A model generated the notes under the pieces. It made no database searches, was not told the DNA's origin, and saw nothing but the letters and a program-made list of their open reading frames with translations. Below, piece after piece: positions 1-6,885 of a DNA stretch of 8,204 nt. Position 1 is the stretch's first letter. Each line of letters begins with the position of its first letter. The stretch comes from an uncultured Methylophilus sp. (lineage in GTDB: Bacteria > Pseudomonadota > Gammaproteobacteria > Burkholderiales > Methylophilaceae). The translations under genes were made by a program, and so were the position numbers. The stretch spans positions 1 through 8,204 of the forward strand of contig CAKZJM010000326.1 of NCBI GenBank assembly GCA_936943315.1. Reading direction: 5' to 3'.

Positions 1-1
1 C

Positions 2-2209
2 GTTATTCTTCCGCTGTGCGACCGCGAAATTCCAATTATTGCCGATGATTATGTGGATAAGGAATTTGGCACCGGCGTGGTGAAGGTGACGCCTGCGCAT
101 GACTTTAACGACTATACGGTAGGGCAGCGCCAAGGTTTAGATAAGATTGTTATTCTCAACCTGCAAGGTTTTATTCCGTCCACAGCAGAAGTGATTGCGC
201 CCGATGGAAGCATCAAAGCATCCATTGATTTGCCTGCTAACCTAGTGGGCTTGGAACGTTTTTCTGCCAGAAAACAAGTAGTCTCCGATCTTGAAACAGG
301 CGGTTTCCTGGTCAAGATTGAAAAACACAAACTGAAAGTACCGCGTGGTGATCGTACCAATGTGGTCATTGAGCCTATGCTGACTGACCAGTGGTTCGTT
401 GACCTAACACGAGAAACTCGATACGACGGAAAGCCCGGATTGGGTGGCTTACTTGCAATTACGAAGCCTGCACTAGATGTAATAGCTGATGGGCAGATCA
501 AGTTTTATCCTGAAAACTGGGTCAACACCTACAATCAATGGCTCAACAATATTCAGGACTGGTGTATCTCACGTCAGTTATGGTGGGGGCATCAAATTCC
601 GGCTTGGTATGATGTTAATGGGAAATGCTATGTTGCAACCACGGAAGAGCAGGCCAGAGCCCAATTTGAACAGGATTTATCAAATCTTGAATCTGTAGAT
701 AGCGAAGGTAAAGAACTTGCCCAAAAACTTAGATCAATTGGTCTAACTCGCGACAATGATGTACTCGATACTTGGTACTCCTCCGCCTTGTGGCCATTCT
801 CTACCCTGGACTGGACCGGCGACGAAGCCGTCGATGCGCAAAACCAGGCCTTGCAGCAATTCCTGCCATCGTCAGTGCTGGTCACCGGTTTTGACATTAT
901 CTTTTTCTGGGTGGCGCGCATGGTGATGATGACCAAGCACATCACTGGCAAAATCCCGTTCAAGCACGTGTATGTGCACGGCCTGATCCGCGATGCGGAA
1001 GGCCAGAAAATGTCCAAATCCAAAGGCAACGTGCTGGACCCGATTGACCTGATCGACGGCATTGACCTGGAGTCGCTGCTTAAAAAGCGCACCACCGGTC
1101 TCATGAACCCGAAAGATGCGGAAAAAATCGAGAAGCGTACACGTAAGGAGTTTCCTGAAGGCATTGCCGCTTACGGCACCGATGCTTTAAGGTTTACCTT
1201 TGCCAGCCTGGCATCCCCAGGCCGCGATATCAAATTTGACCTGCAACGGTGCGAAGGTTACCGCAACTTCTGCAACAAATTATGGAACGCCACACGCTTT
1301 GTGCTGATGAACACCGAAGGCCAGGACAATGGCTTTGGTGCGGAAAGCTGCGAAGATGGTGGCCGTAAGTTTAGCCAGGCAGACAGATGGATTGTTTCGC
1401 TGCTACAACGCACTGAAGCCGAAGTCGAACGCGCGTTTAACGACTACCGCTTTGACCTGGCCGCAAAAGCCATTTACGAGTTTGTGTGGGACCAGTATTG
1501 CGACTGGTACCTGGAAATTGCCAAGGTGCAAATTCAGGGCGGTAGCGAAGCTGAACAACGTGCAACCCGCCGTACTTTGCTACGTGTATTGGAAACCATC
1601 CTGCGACTGGCACACCCGATTATCCCGTTTGTGACCGAGGAAATCTGGCAGACCGTCGCACCGATGACAGACTTGAAAGACAAGTCACGCGGCACTGAAA
1701 GTATTATGTTGCAGGCCTACCCGAAAGCTGACCTGGAAAAAATCGACGAACAGGCAGAAGCCTGGGTCGCCACACTCAAAACTGCGGTTGAGGCTTGCCG
1801 TAGCTTGCGCGGTGAAATGGGTATTTCCCCAGCGGCAAAAGTGCCACTGATTGCCGCGGGCGAGGCTGAAAAATTGGCTGCGTTTGCGCCTTACCTCAAG
1901 TCACTGGCTAAGCTGGAAAATGTGGATATTGTTGCTGACTTGCCCGAGGCAGATGCGCCAGTGATGCTGGCGGGAGACTTCAGGCTGATGCTCAAGGTGG
2001 AAATTGATGTCGCCGCCGAAAAAGAGCGTTTGGGCAAAGAAATTGCGCGCCTGCAAGGTGAAATTGCCAAAGCCAATGGCAAACTGGGTAACGAGAGCTT
2101 TGTGGCTCGCGCACCCGCCGCAGTGGTTGAGCAGGAAAAAGCCCGCCTGGCAGAATTTAGTGCCAGCCTGGAAAAACTGCAGGTTCAACTGTCAAAACTC
2201 AATAAATAG
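2..2209 (+). CDS. valS: Valyl-tRNA synthetase, 5'-truncated by window edge
   Basis: Cytoplasmic class I aminoacyl-tRNA synthetase that attaches valine to tRNA(Val) and hydrolyses mischarged Thr-tRNA(Val). The frame is open from base 2, so about 735 residues are visible; full-length bacterial ValRS is about 950, so roughly 200 N-terminal residues including the HIGH motif lie outside. A GTG at 53 is internal, because the codons before it read as conserved ValRS (PLCDREIPIIADDYV). Visible parts, numbered from the window edge: the editing-domain end GTGVVKVTPAHDFND (23-37), WCISRQLWWGHQIP (187-200), the catalytic loop KMSKS (336-340, bases 1007-1021), the tRNA-anticodon helical domain (about 445-600), and a C-terminal coiled-coil arm rich in Glu/Lys/Ala (about 670-735) typical of ValRS. 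It ends at TAG 2207-2209, convergent with the next gene. Codon use and GC differ between bases about 110-775 and the rest (see findings). Identification is secure. Confidence 0.98.
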   Translation, partial: VILPLCDREIPIIADDYVDKEFGTGVVKVTPAHDFNDYTVGQRQGLDKIVILNLQGFIPSTAEVIAPDGSIKASIDLPANLVGLERFSARKQVVSDLETGGFLVKIEKHKLKVPRGDRTNVVIEPMLTDQWFVDLTRETRYDGKPGLGGLLAITKPALDVIADGQIKFYPENWVNTYNQWLNNIQDWCISRQLWWGHQIPAWYDVNGKCYVATTEEQARAQFEQDLSNLESVDSEGKELAQKLRSIGLTRDNDVLDTWYSSALWPFSTLDWTGDEAVDAQNQALQQFLPSSVLVTGFDIIFFWVARMVMMTKHITGKIPFKHVYVHGLIRDAEGQKMSKSKGNVLDPIDLIDGIDLESLLKKRTTGLMNPKDAEKIEKRTRKEFPEGIAAYGTDALRFTFASLASPGRDIKFDLQRCEGYRNFCNKLWNATRFVLMNTEGQDNGFGAESCEDGGRKFSQADRWIVSLLQRTEAEVERAFNDYRFDLAAKAIYEFVWDQYCDWYLEIAKVQIQGGSEAEQRATRRTLLRVLETILRLAHPIIPFVTEEIWQTVAPMTDLKDKSRGTESIMLQAYPKADLEKIDEQAEAWVATLKTAVEACRSLRGEMGISPAAKVPLIAAGEAEKLAAFAPYLKSLAKLENVDIVADLPEADAPVMLAGDFRLMLKVEIDVAAEKERLGKEIARLQGEIAKANGKLGNESFVARAPAAVVEQEKARLAEFSASLEKLQVQLSKLNK

Positions 2210-2222
2210 TGGCTGCCTGACT

Positions 2223-2240
2223 GTCGCCTGCTCAGGCGAC
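2223..2240. terminator. GC-rich inverted repeat between convergent genes, possible shared terminator
   Basis: GTCGCCTG, a two-base centre CT, then CAGGCGAC forms a perfect 8-base inverted repeat 13 bases after the valS stop. It also covers the stop codon and last two codons of the leftward zinc-ribbon gene. In RNA it would fold as about 7 base pairs with a four-base loop, equally well from either strand. No run of T follows on either side, so it is not a canonical rho-independent terminator. A bidirectional pause or terminator, or an RNA-stabilising 3' hairpin, is inferred only from its position between converging genes. Confidence 0.35.
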
Positions 2241-3263
2241 GGTGCCGCACTTGTGGCAAAACTTGGCGAAGGCATTTTTTCTGGCATTGCACCCGCTGCA
2301 ATAATTGTGCAGGCAAAGGCCGCAATGCATGCAAAAATCATTTTGCTCATTTTTGAGGTCTACTGGCCGCTCACAGCCCGGGCAAATGTTTTTGCTCAAT
2401 CGTTGGAGGGCGGTATCGTATTTAAGCTCTTCACGGCGCAAAAATTCCGGTTGTGATTCGGCCAGCTTTTGCTCCTCAAGGTACTGTTGCAAGCCCGTAA
2501 TTGCATATTTGCCGCCGACGACGGTGAGTATGATGCCCACCAGATAACGCACGTAACCGCCATAATCGGGCAGATAAGGCACCAGCTCGACAAAAAAAGC
2601 CATCACGGCAAAGAGAATAAAGCCCCACACAAACGGCCAGTATTGTGACTTGCGCTTTTTAACGAACAACCAGGCGGCCAATGCCAGTAATGGCAAGGTC
2701 AATAACAAGCGGTACATAAACACACGTATCACTTTATCCTGGTAGGCCTCATCGAGTTGTTTGCGCGCAGCCGCTTCGAGCACGCCGATTTGTTGTTGCA
2801 AGGCGGTTTCGCGCTGATAAATATCGGTTTGTTTCTGGCGCAGGCTCTCCACCGCTTTTTCTGCATTGCGTTCACGCGCCTTGAGCGTATCCAGCGTTTG
2901 GGTCCGGTGCACCAGCTCATCATCCTGCGTTTCAAGCTTGGTCACATCTCGCGTCGCCAACCAGTTTTCAAGAGTGTTGCGGGCCGCCTGGTAATCTTTT
3001 TGGCGTGTAGTGAGTTGTAAGTTGGCTTGCTCAAGGTGATCGCCCAGGGTCTGGCGCTGTTTTGACAAGGTATCGAGTTCGCTTCGCAAGGGGTCAATCT
3101 TGACACGATTGACGAAGTGCTCGGTGGTGTAATCGGTTTCAACCCGAGGCAGGTCACCAATAATGCTTTTGCCTAAGCCGGTCAAAAACCAGGCAAAGAT
3201 AATGGCTACCGCCCACAATGCACGGTTAAACCACTTTTCGGATAAACGAACGCCTTTATTCAT
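2232..3263 (-). CDS. Membrane-anchored coiled-coil protein with C-terminal double zinc ribbon, function unknown
   Basis: A 343-residue protein that I cannot assign to a characterised family. Seen in order: a short basic N-terminus; one hydrophobic segment (about 12-30); a long polar region rich in Gln, Leu, Glu and Arg that looks like an antiparallel coiled coil (about 55-172); three closely spaced hydrophobic segments (about 181-201, 209-228 and 238-256); and a cysteine-rich tail. The tail has CPGC (294-297), CMHC (311-314), C317, CSGC (322-325) and CHKC (336-339), the spacing of two zinc ribbons. The predicted topology puts the coiled coil on one side of the inner membrane and the ribbons after the last membrane segment, probably cytoplasmic. 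The ATG at 3263 is preceded by AAAGGGTGG, an acceptable ribosome-binding site. It is transcribed alone, with convergent valS on one side and a divergent gene on the other. A scaffold or envelope-associated role is only a guess. Confidence 0.85.
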   Translation of the reverse strand: MNKGVRLSEKWFNRALWAVAIIFAWFLTGLGKSIIGDLPRVETDYTTEHFVNRVKIDPLRSELDTLSKQRQTLGDHLEQANLQLTTRQKDYQAARNTLENWLATRDVTKLETQDDELVHRTQTLDTLKARERNAEKAVESLRQKQTDIYQRETALQQQIGVLEAAARKQLDEAYQDKVIRVFMYRLLLTLPLLALAAWLFVKKRKSQYWPFVWGFILFAVMAFFVELVPYLPDYGGYVRYLVGIILTVVGGKYAITGLQQYLEEQKLAESQPEFLRREELKYDTALQRLSKNICPGCERPVDLKNEQNDFCMHCGLCLHNYCSGCNARKNAFAKFCHKCGTVA

Positions 3264-3290
3264 CAGCCACCCTTTCTACACTATTCATGG

Positions 3291-3319
3291 ATGCTAACGG
3301 TGTTTGGCGCAGTCAGCAA
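3291..3319 (-). promoter_or_regulatory. Candidate sigma70-like promoter for the zinc-ribbon membrane protein
   Basis: On the minus strand TTGCTG (complement of 3314-3319) is followed after 17 bases by TAGCAT (complement of 3291-3296), about 28 bases ahead of the ATG at 3263. The match to TTGACA/TATAAT is 3 of 6 and 4 of 6, so this is a weak prediction supported mainly by correct spacing and position. Confidence 0.25.
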
Positions 3320-3340
3320 TAGTGATTCACGCTCAGGAAT

Positions 3341-3369
3341 GCCACAGGTCATTCATCTGCCGTTAAAAT
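3341..3369 (+). promoter_or_regulatory. Candidate promoter for the Bfd-like gene
   Basis: TAAAAT at 3364-3369 matches the -10 consensus in 5 of 6 bases. GCCACA, 17 bases upstream at 3341-3346, matches only the ACA half of a -35 box. The -10 lies in a small CCGT...ACGG inverted repeat (3360-3373). The site is well placed for the start at 3407, but the weak -35 suggests an activator or a chance match. I see no convincing Fur or IscR operator. Confidence 0.3.
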
Positions 3370-3390
3370 ACGGATTCAAAAGCATGATTA

Positions 3391-3395
3391 AAGGA
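3391..3395 (+). promoter_or_regulatory. Ribosome-binding site that decides the start of the Bfd-like gene
   Basis: AAGGA, extended upstream to TAAAGGA, lies only two bases before the ATG at 3398 but eleven bases before the ATG at 3407. The first spacing is too short for productive pairing with 16S rRNA and the second is workable, so 3407 is preferred as the start. Confidence 0.5.
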
Positions 3396-3406
3396 TAATG
3401 TACGGC

Positions 3407-3622
3407 ATGTCTGAGCTGTTGGAAGATGACCCGAGGGAAGTGTTGTGCAGCTGTAGCGGGACTACACGCGGCCTCATTATTGAGCTGGTCAAGCAGGGCA
3501 AGGATCTCGAAGGCATTTCACGCTATTCGGGCGCGCTGAGCGGATGCGGCGGCTGTGAATGGGAGATTGGCGAGCTGGTCAATCAACTTCAGGCCGAACA
3601 GCCGAAACCACCCAAAGCCTAA
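3407..3622 (+). CDS. Bfd-like [2Fe-2S]-binding small protein
   Basis: A 71-residue protein of the bacterioferritin-associated ferredoxin (Fer2_BFD) type. Four cysteines, C14-S-C16 and C47-G-G-C50, with 30 residues between the pairs, reproduce the CxC...CxxC ligand pattern of that fold; E. coli Bfd has nearly the same spacing. Bfd passes electrons to bacterioferritin to release stored iron. The same fold also occurs as a cluster-binding domain in nitrite reductases and other oxidoreductases, so the partner here is unknown. No bacterioferritin gene is visible. An ATG at 3398 would add three residues, but the ribosome-binding site favours 3407. The gene is divergent from the zinc-ribbon gene, and its TAA overlaps the stop of the leftward MoeB/ThiF gene by four bases. 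An acidic N-terminal stretch (SELLEDDPRE) and a proline-rich tail (QPKPPKA) flank the cluster fold. Confidence 0.85.
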   Translation: MSELLEDDPREVLCSCSGTTRGLIIELVKQGKDLEGISRYSGALSGCGGCEWEIGELVNQLQAEQPKPPKA

Positions 3623-4365
3623 CCGCCACAGACGCTACAAGAAGGGTCTTTTTTCAGGCGGATGGTACGCCATTCGGCACTCAGCGCATCCAGTAAAAGC
3701 AAGCGGCCCTGCATGGTCTGGCCGATCCCCAGTAAAACTTTGAGTGCTTCGGCTGCTTGTGCCGTGCCTATCATGCCCACCAGTGGCGCAAAAACACCGT
3801 TATCGGCGCAGCGTAACTCCTGGTCTTCCCCCACATCAGGATACAGGCAGTGATAACAAGGGCTCTGGTCATGACGAAAATCAAACACGCTGAGTTGCCC
3901 CTCAAAACGGATCGCCGCACCTGACACCAAAGGCGTTTTATGTTCAAAACACAGCTGATTGAGCAAATAGCGCGTGGCAAAATTATCAGAGCAATCAATC
4001 ACCACATCCGCCTCGGCTACACGTCCGGCAAGCGCCTCGGCATTGAGTTTACTGGTCTCAATATTAACCTTGACCTCAGGATTCAGACTGGCAATCGCCG
4101 CCTGTGCCGATAAAGCCTTGTTTTGGCCGACCGCTGACGTAGTGTGAATAATCTGGCGTTGCAAATTGGTCAAATCCACCTGGTCAAAATCACAGATGGT
4201 CAAGGTGCCCACGCCGGACGCAGCCAGATACAAGGCCACTGGCGCACCCAGGCCACCAGCACCAATGATCAGCGCATGGCTTTGCGTGAGCTTTTCCTGC
4301 CCGGCATATTCAATCTGCGGCAACATGATATGCCGGCTATAACGTAACAATAAGTTGTCTTGCAT
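3619..4365 (-). CDS. MoeB/ThiF/HesA-family sulfur-carrier-protein adenylyltransferase
   Basis: An E1-like enzyme that uses ATP to adenylylate the C-terminal Gly-Gly of a small sulfur carrier (MoaD for molybdopterin, ThiS for thiazole) in the cytoplasm. At 248 residues it matches MoeB and ThiF in length and has no C-terminal rhodanese domain. Visible motifs: the opening LLLRYSRHIMLPQI typical of MoeB; the nucleotide-binding loop GAGGLG (35-40); DFDQVDLTNLQRQ (59-71); K83; DCSDNF (124-129) with the ATP/Mg-binding aspartate; zinc pairs C170/C173 and C243/C246; and the conserved cysteine C186 in RCADNGVFAPLVG. The ATG at 4365 has a weak GGA upstream. It begins 15 bases after the stop of the prepilin gene and so probably shares that transcript, an unexpected neighbour. 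MoeB versus ThiF cannot be settled from the sequence alone, and the enzyme may serve more than one carrier. Confidence 0.93.
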   Translation of the reverse strand: MQDNLLLRYSRHIMLPQIEYAGQEKLTQSHALIIGAGGLGAPVALYLAASGVGTLTICDFDQVDLTNLQRQIIHTTSAVGQNKALSAQAAIASLNPEVKVNIETSKLNAEALAGRVAEADVVIDCSDNFATRYLLNQLCFEHKTPLVSGAAIRFEGQLSVFDFRHDQSPCYHCLYPDVGEDQELRCADNGVFAPLVGMIGTAQAAEALKVLLGIGQTMQGRLLLLDALSAEWRTIRLKKDPSCSVCGG

Positions 4366-4380
4366 CAGAATTCCGTTTGT

Positions 4381-5106
4381 TCAGGGCAATCGTTGCGCCT
4401 GCACCATCTGCTGAATCAATACTTTAGGCGAGAGCATCACAAGGCGGTCATCAAACACGGCGCTGCCCGTTTGCTGCTGGGCTTTATCGACAAAAGCCAG
4501 GTCACCATCGGCGTTTTCCTGTTCGTCTATATGCACAGGCGCCGCCATGGCATAGGTTTGACCACCAGACACGGATTGTATGCCACCCAGCCCGTTTTCG
4601 CCATGTGAAAGGATGATCGCAGCCGGTCTGCTAGCGTTGCTGGAGGCCGCACCGGCATCCCCTGTCACCTGAATGTTCGTGGCGTTTTCGGCCGCTGCCA
4701 CTGAAAACCATTGTGCGTGATGCGTAAACGTACTATCTGCACGGTATCGGAAAAAACGGCCCCAGGCATCGGTGGCTGCCAAGCCTAATTGACCCCAGGG
4801 CAAGATGCCCTCGTCACTGGCACAACTCTGGTTAGCCAATACGTTTTCCCATCCATCTGGTGGCTGGTCTGTATCCGGGCAGGGCAAATAGTGGTAGATA
4901 ATGGCATGCCCCAGCAATGCCTGCTGCGCCATCGCCAACCGTTGGTCGGTTTGCTGATATTTTTGCAATCCAAGCTGCACCCGGATCGGCGTGATTAACC
5001 AGCCCATCATCAAACTCAAAATCACCAGGGCAAGGGCCATCTCCAGCAAAGTAAATCCACGCAGACGTCTTGCAGCCGAGTTAGCGCGAACGTAGCGAGT
5101 CCTCAT
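4381..5106 (-). CDS. Type IV prepilin / minor pseudopilin with class III signal peptide
   Basis: A 241-residue pilin-like protein. A 17-residue basic leader ends in RRLRG|FTLLEMALALVILS: prepilin peptidase would cut after G17, and E22 is the conserved Glu+5 of the mature protein, followed by the hydrophobic assembly helix (about 18-40). The globular part has LPCPD (74-78), C95, LPW (102-104), LGL (107-109) and DAWG (113-116), then PAAIILSHGENGLGG (161-175) and a terminal DDRLVMLS...LP block. I recall this motif order from uncharacterised betaproteobacterial prepilins. The mature protein should sit in the inner membrane and be assembled into a pilus or pseudopilus, probably as a minor subunit given its size. 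C77 and C95 could form a disulfide. The ATG overlaps the TGA of the previous gene (ATGA), with GGGTGA seven bases upstream as ribosome-binding site. No typical Gly-Gly-rich major pilin is present. Confidence 0.9.
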   Translation of the reverse strand: MRTRYVRANSAARRLRGFTLLEMALALVILSLMMGWLITPIRVQLGLQKYQQTDQRLAMAQQALLGHAIIYHYLPCPDTDQPPDGWENVLANQSCASDEGILPWGQLGLAATDAWGRFFRYRADSTFTHHAQWFSVAAAENATNIQVTGDAGAASSNASRPAAIILSHGENGLGGIQSVSGGQTYAMAAPVHIDEQENADGDLAFVDKAQQQTGSAVFDDRLVMLSPKVLIQQMVQAQRLP

Positions 5107-6271
5107 GGCCGACTCACCCGTTCCGTGACATCATTACTCGGCAGATTTACAGCTGAGGCGCTCTGCATCTGCACCGCTTGTAACGTAGAAACTTCTAGAT
5201 ATGCGTTCACACTGGCTTTATCGGTAGCACTCACGCGCACCTGGCCGGGCAATGGCTCACCCGCCAAAAGAAAAGTGGCAACCGCTTGGGCAGGTTGGTA
5301 AAACACTTGCTCACGCCAGCCGTTTTGCTGAAACCAGTGATGCTTGGCATCTCCATCCAGCATATGCTGTGTTGTTCCAGGCCAATGCCCTGCAGCGTCT
5401 AAAGGCAGCCGTCCTAGACCGGCTGTCGTGCCCTGGCATTGCCCGGCAGCGACGGATTGAGTGCCTAAGCAGCCTTGATCTTCAACCGCCGCCGCTGTCG
5501 GATAGGCGGGACAAGGCGCATTGCACCGCAGGCTGCGTTTCAACTCACTGAGTACCTGCTTTTGCATGGCTTGATGCATCCTGCTGGCAGTGATGGGCCA
5601 AACCACATCATTAAAGTGCGTGGTGGCTGTCGCCATGACAAACCCATTCGCTGTTTTCTCGATAGGATTGGCATTATCCTGATTGTGAATATCGAGATAC
5701 TGTTTGGCCACCTCACTGGAGGATTCTAGTCGCTGCTGAATCCAGCCATCTTCACGCACGATTGGTTGCATGGGCGCAATCAGCACCGCCGCCACGCCAC
5801 TCCCTTGCGTCGCATCCCATAACACACCTTCTGCCGAGAGCACACTCCACGCCCCGGGCGTATCCAAGTTTAAGGGCAAGAGGCGCGGGTTATTTTTATA
5901 ACGCTCAGAGACGGCATACCACAAGCGTTCACCGCTGCCATCCCGCACATCGCCGATCCCCAGCGTTTTCCATGGCAAGCGGCCCAATCGCGCAGTATTA
6001 CTGCATGTCGTTTCGGCATTGCCATCATTATTGGGCAGGGCAAATCACCGGGGCGGGGACAGTTTGCTTCACATTCGGTAAGTCCCAACGGTTGGTTGGC
6101 ATACGCCAGCAAAGCTTGTTGTGCCAGCGCGAGCGAGGTGATCGTTTTTTGCATGGCAATCTGCCTGGGATTAGACGCACCTAGTACCGAATACAACATC
6201 CCTGCGCCCACCCCGGAGAGCAATAAGAGGATGGCCCAGACTGCGATCCCTTTTTGCGTGATGGGCATCAT
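5103..6271 (-). pseudogene. GspK-like large prepilin, interrupted by a one-base frameshift
   Basis: Two frames join into one protein of about 389 residues. The first (from ATG 6271) carries the N-terminus QKG|IAVWAILLLLSG, a prepilin-like cleavage site with Ala instead of Glu at +5, as in GspK/PilX-type minor pseudopilins, then a helix and the start of a motif block, GDLPCP (75-80). Right after codon 80 (6032) the meaning shifts by one base: the frame ending at 5103 continues with NDGNAETTCSNTARLGRLPW, completing the LPCPD...C...LPW...Y block seen in the neighbouring prepilin. Adding one base between 6032 and 6029 restores a single reading frame. Later features are FNDVVWPIT and an APCPAYP...GRLPL region. 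Without repair, translation stops at 5870 after 133 residues. The start overlaps the upstream stop (ATGA) and the end overlaps the next start. Either a real loss-of-function mutation or a sequencing error; I cannot tell which. Confidence 0.8.
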
Positions 6272-6885
6272 GGCCGTTGATCCGCTTGAGGCGTAGCATC
6301 AGGGAAGTGAACGATATTGAGATCACATTCGGCCACAATCTTTGCTGCATCGTCCGCCAAGCGCCACTGACAATGCCGAATTAACAGCATGCCTGCATAT
6401 TCAGTCTGCAAACGCTGCAACCAGGCGACGACCTCAGCTTCATGGTTCACGCGCCAGCTTAAATGCACTGGCGTCAACAAGACATTCAGTTCTGGCAATG
6501 ACTTGAATGGCCATCGCTGCCCACACCCAACCACGGCACAGGCAATGGAGGGTTGAATCTGGTACTCCAAGTGCGGCAACCCTAACTGCTGTTGCATATT
6601 TTCCCAGCGAGAGGCCCAGCGATCTATATTGGGCGATTGCATGACTCCCGCGTTTTGCCAGATTGAGCGATGCGCAAAATAGCGGTTGAGGTCGGGCTGG
6701 TAATTGGCATATTGCAAGAGTTGCTGCTGCGCATCCCGCCAACGCTTTATGGTGTCTTCCAGGTCATTTTCTGCGGAATACTGCTGATACAAAACTACGC
6801 CTAATCCTGTGGCCACAATACTGAGTGTCAATCCCCAGCCCACCATCAGGGGAAGCAACGCTCGCCAGTGCATCCCTATATTCAT
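6268..6885 (-). CDS. PilO/GspM-like inner-membrane assembly protein
   Basis: A 205-residue bitopic membrane protein. A short N-terminus leads into one transmembrane helix (about 11-33), a polar helical stretch likely to form a coiled coil (about 38-62), and a periplasmic domain whose last part (about 131-195, PELNVLLTPVHLSW then EVVAWLQRLQTEYAG and a final beta strand) resembles the ferredoxin-like fold of PilO and GspM. In type IV pili and type II secretion, such proteins pair with PilN/GspL to link the cytoplasmic ATPase to the pilus platform. C116/C121 and C172/C187 could form disulfides in the periplasm. The start at 6885 overlaps the upstream stop as ATGA and has no clear ribosome-binding site, so translation is probably coupled. 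Its end overlaps the following prepilin start. Sequence similarity to named PilO proteins is weak; the call rests on architecture and neighbours. Confidence 0.72.
   Translation of the reverse strand: MNIGMHWRALLPLMVGWGLTLSIVATGLGVVLYQQYSAENDLEDTIKRWRDAQQQLLQYANYQPDLNRYFAHRSIWQNAGVMQSPNIDRWASRWENMQQQLGLPHLEYQIQPSIACAVVGCGQRWPFKSLPELNVLLTPVHLSWRVNHEAEVVAWLQRLQTEYAGMLLIRHCQWRLADDAAKIVAECDLNIVHFPDATPQADQRP

Noticed and set aside
628..1164. A 178-codon open frame on the minus strand inside valS.
   Set aside because: It is antisense to the conserved ValRS catalytic region, has no ribosome-binding site or family resemblance, and follows from valS codon bias.
2004..2456. A 150-codon plus-strand open frame spanning the end of valS and the convergent gene.
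   Set aside because: It crosses two well-supported genes out of frame and has low-complexity, non-family content.
3264..3406. Possible Fur, IscR or other operator in the divergent intergenic region.
   Set aside because: No convincing palindrome matching a known consensus; only the short CCGT...ACGG repeat at 3360-3373 was seen.
3639..3654. A T-run after AAGAAGGGTCTT inside the end of the MoeB/ThiF gene, as terminator for the Bfd-like gene.
   Set aside because: The stem would have only four mostly A-T pairs; too weak to call.
5103..5987. A separate gene starting at TTG 5987.
   Set aside because: It would lack the signal helix, and its sequence directly continues the motif block begun in the frame that starts at 6271; it is the downstream half of a frameshifted gene.
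6025..6040. Programmed -1 ribosomal frameshifting in the prepilin gene.
   Set aside because: The bases at the joint (TGCCCAATAATGAT on the coding strand) do not form a slippery X XXY YYZ heptamer and I see no clear stimulatory hairpin just downstream.
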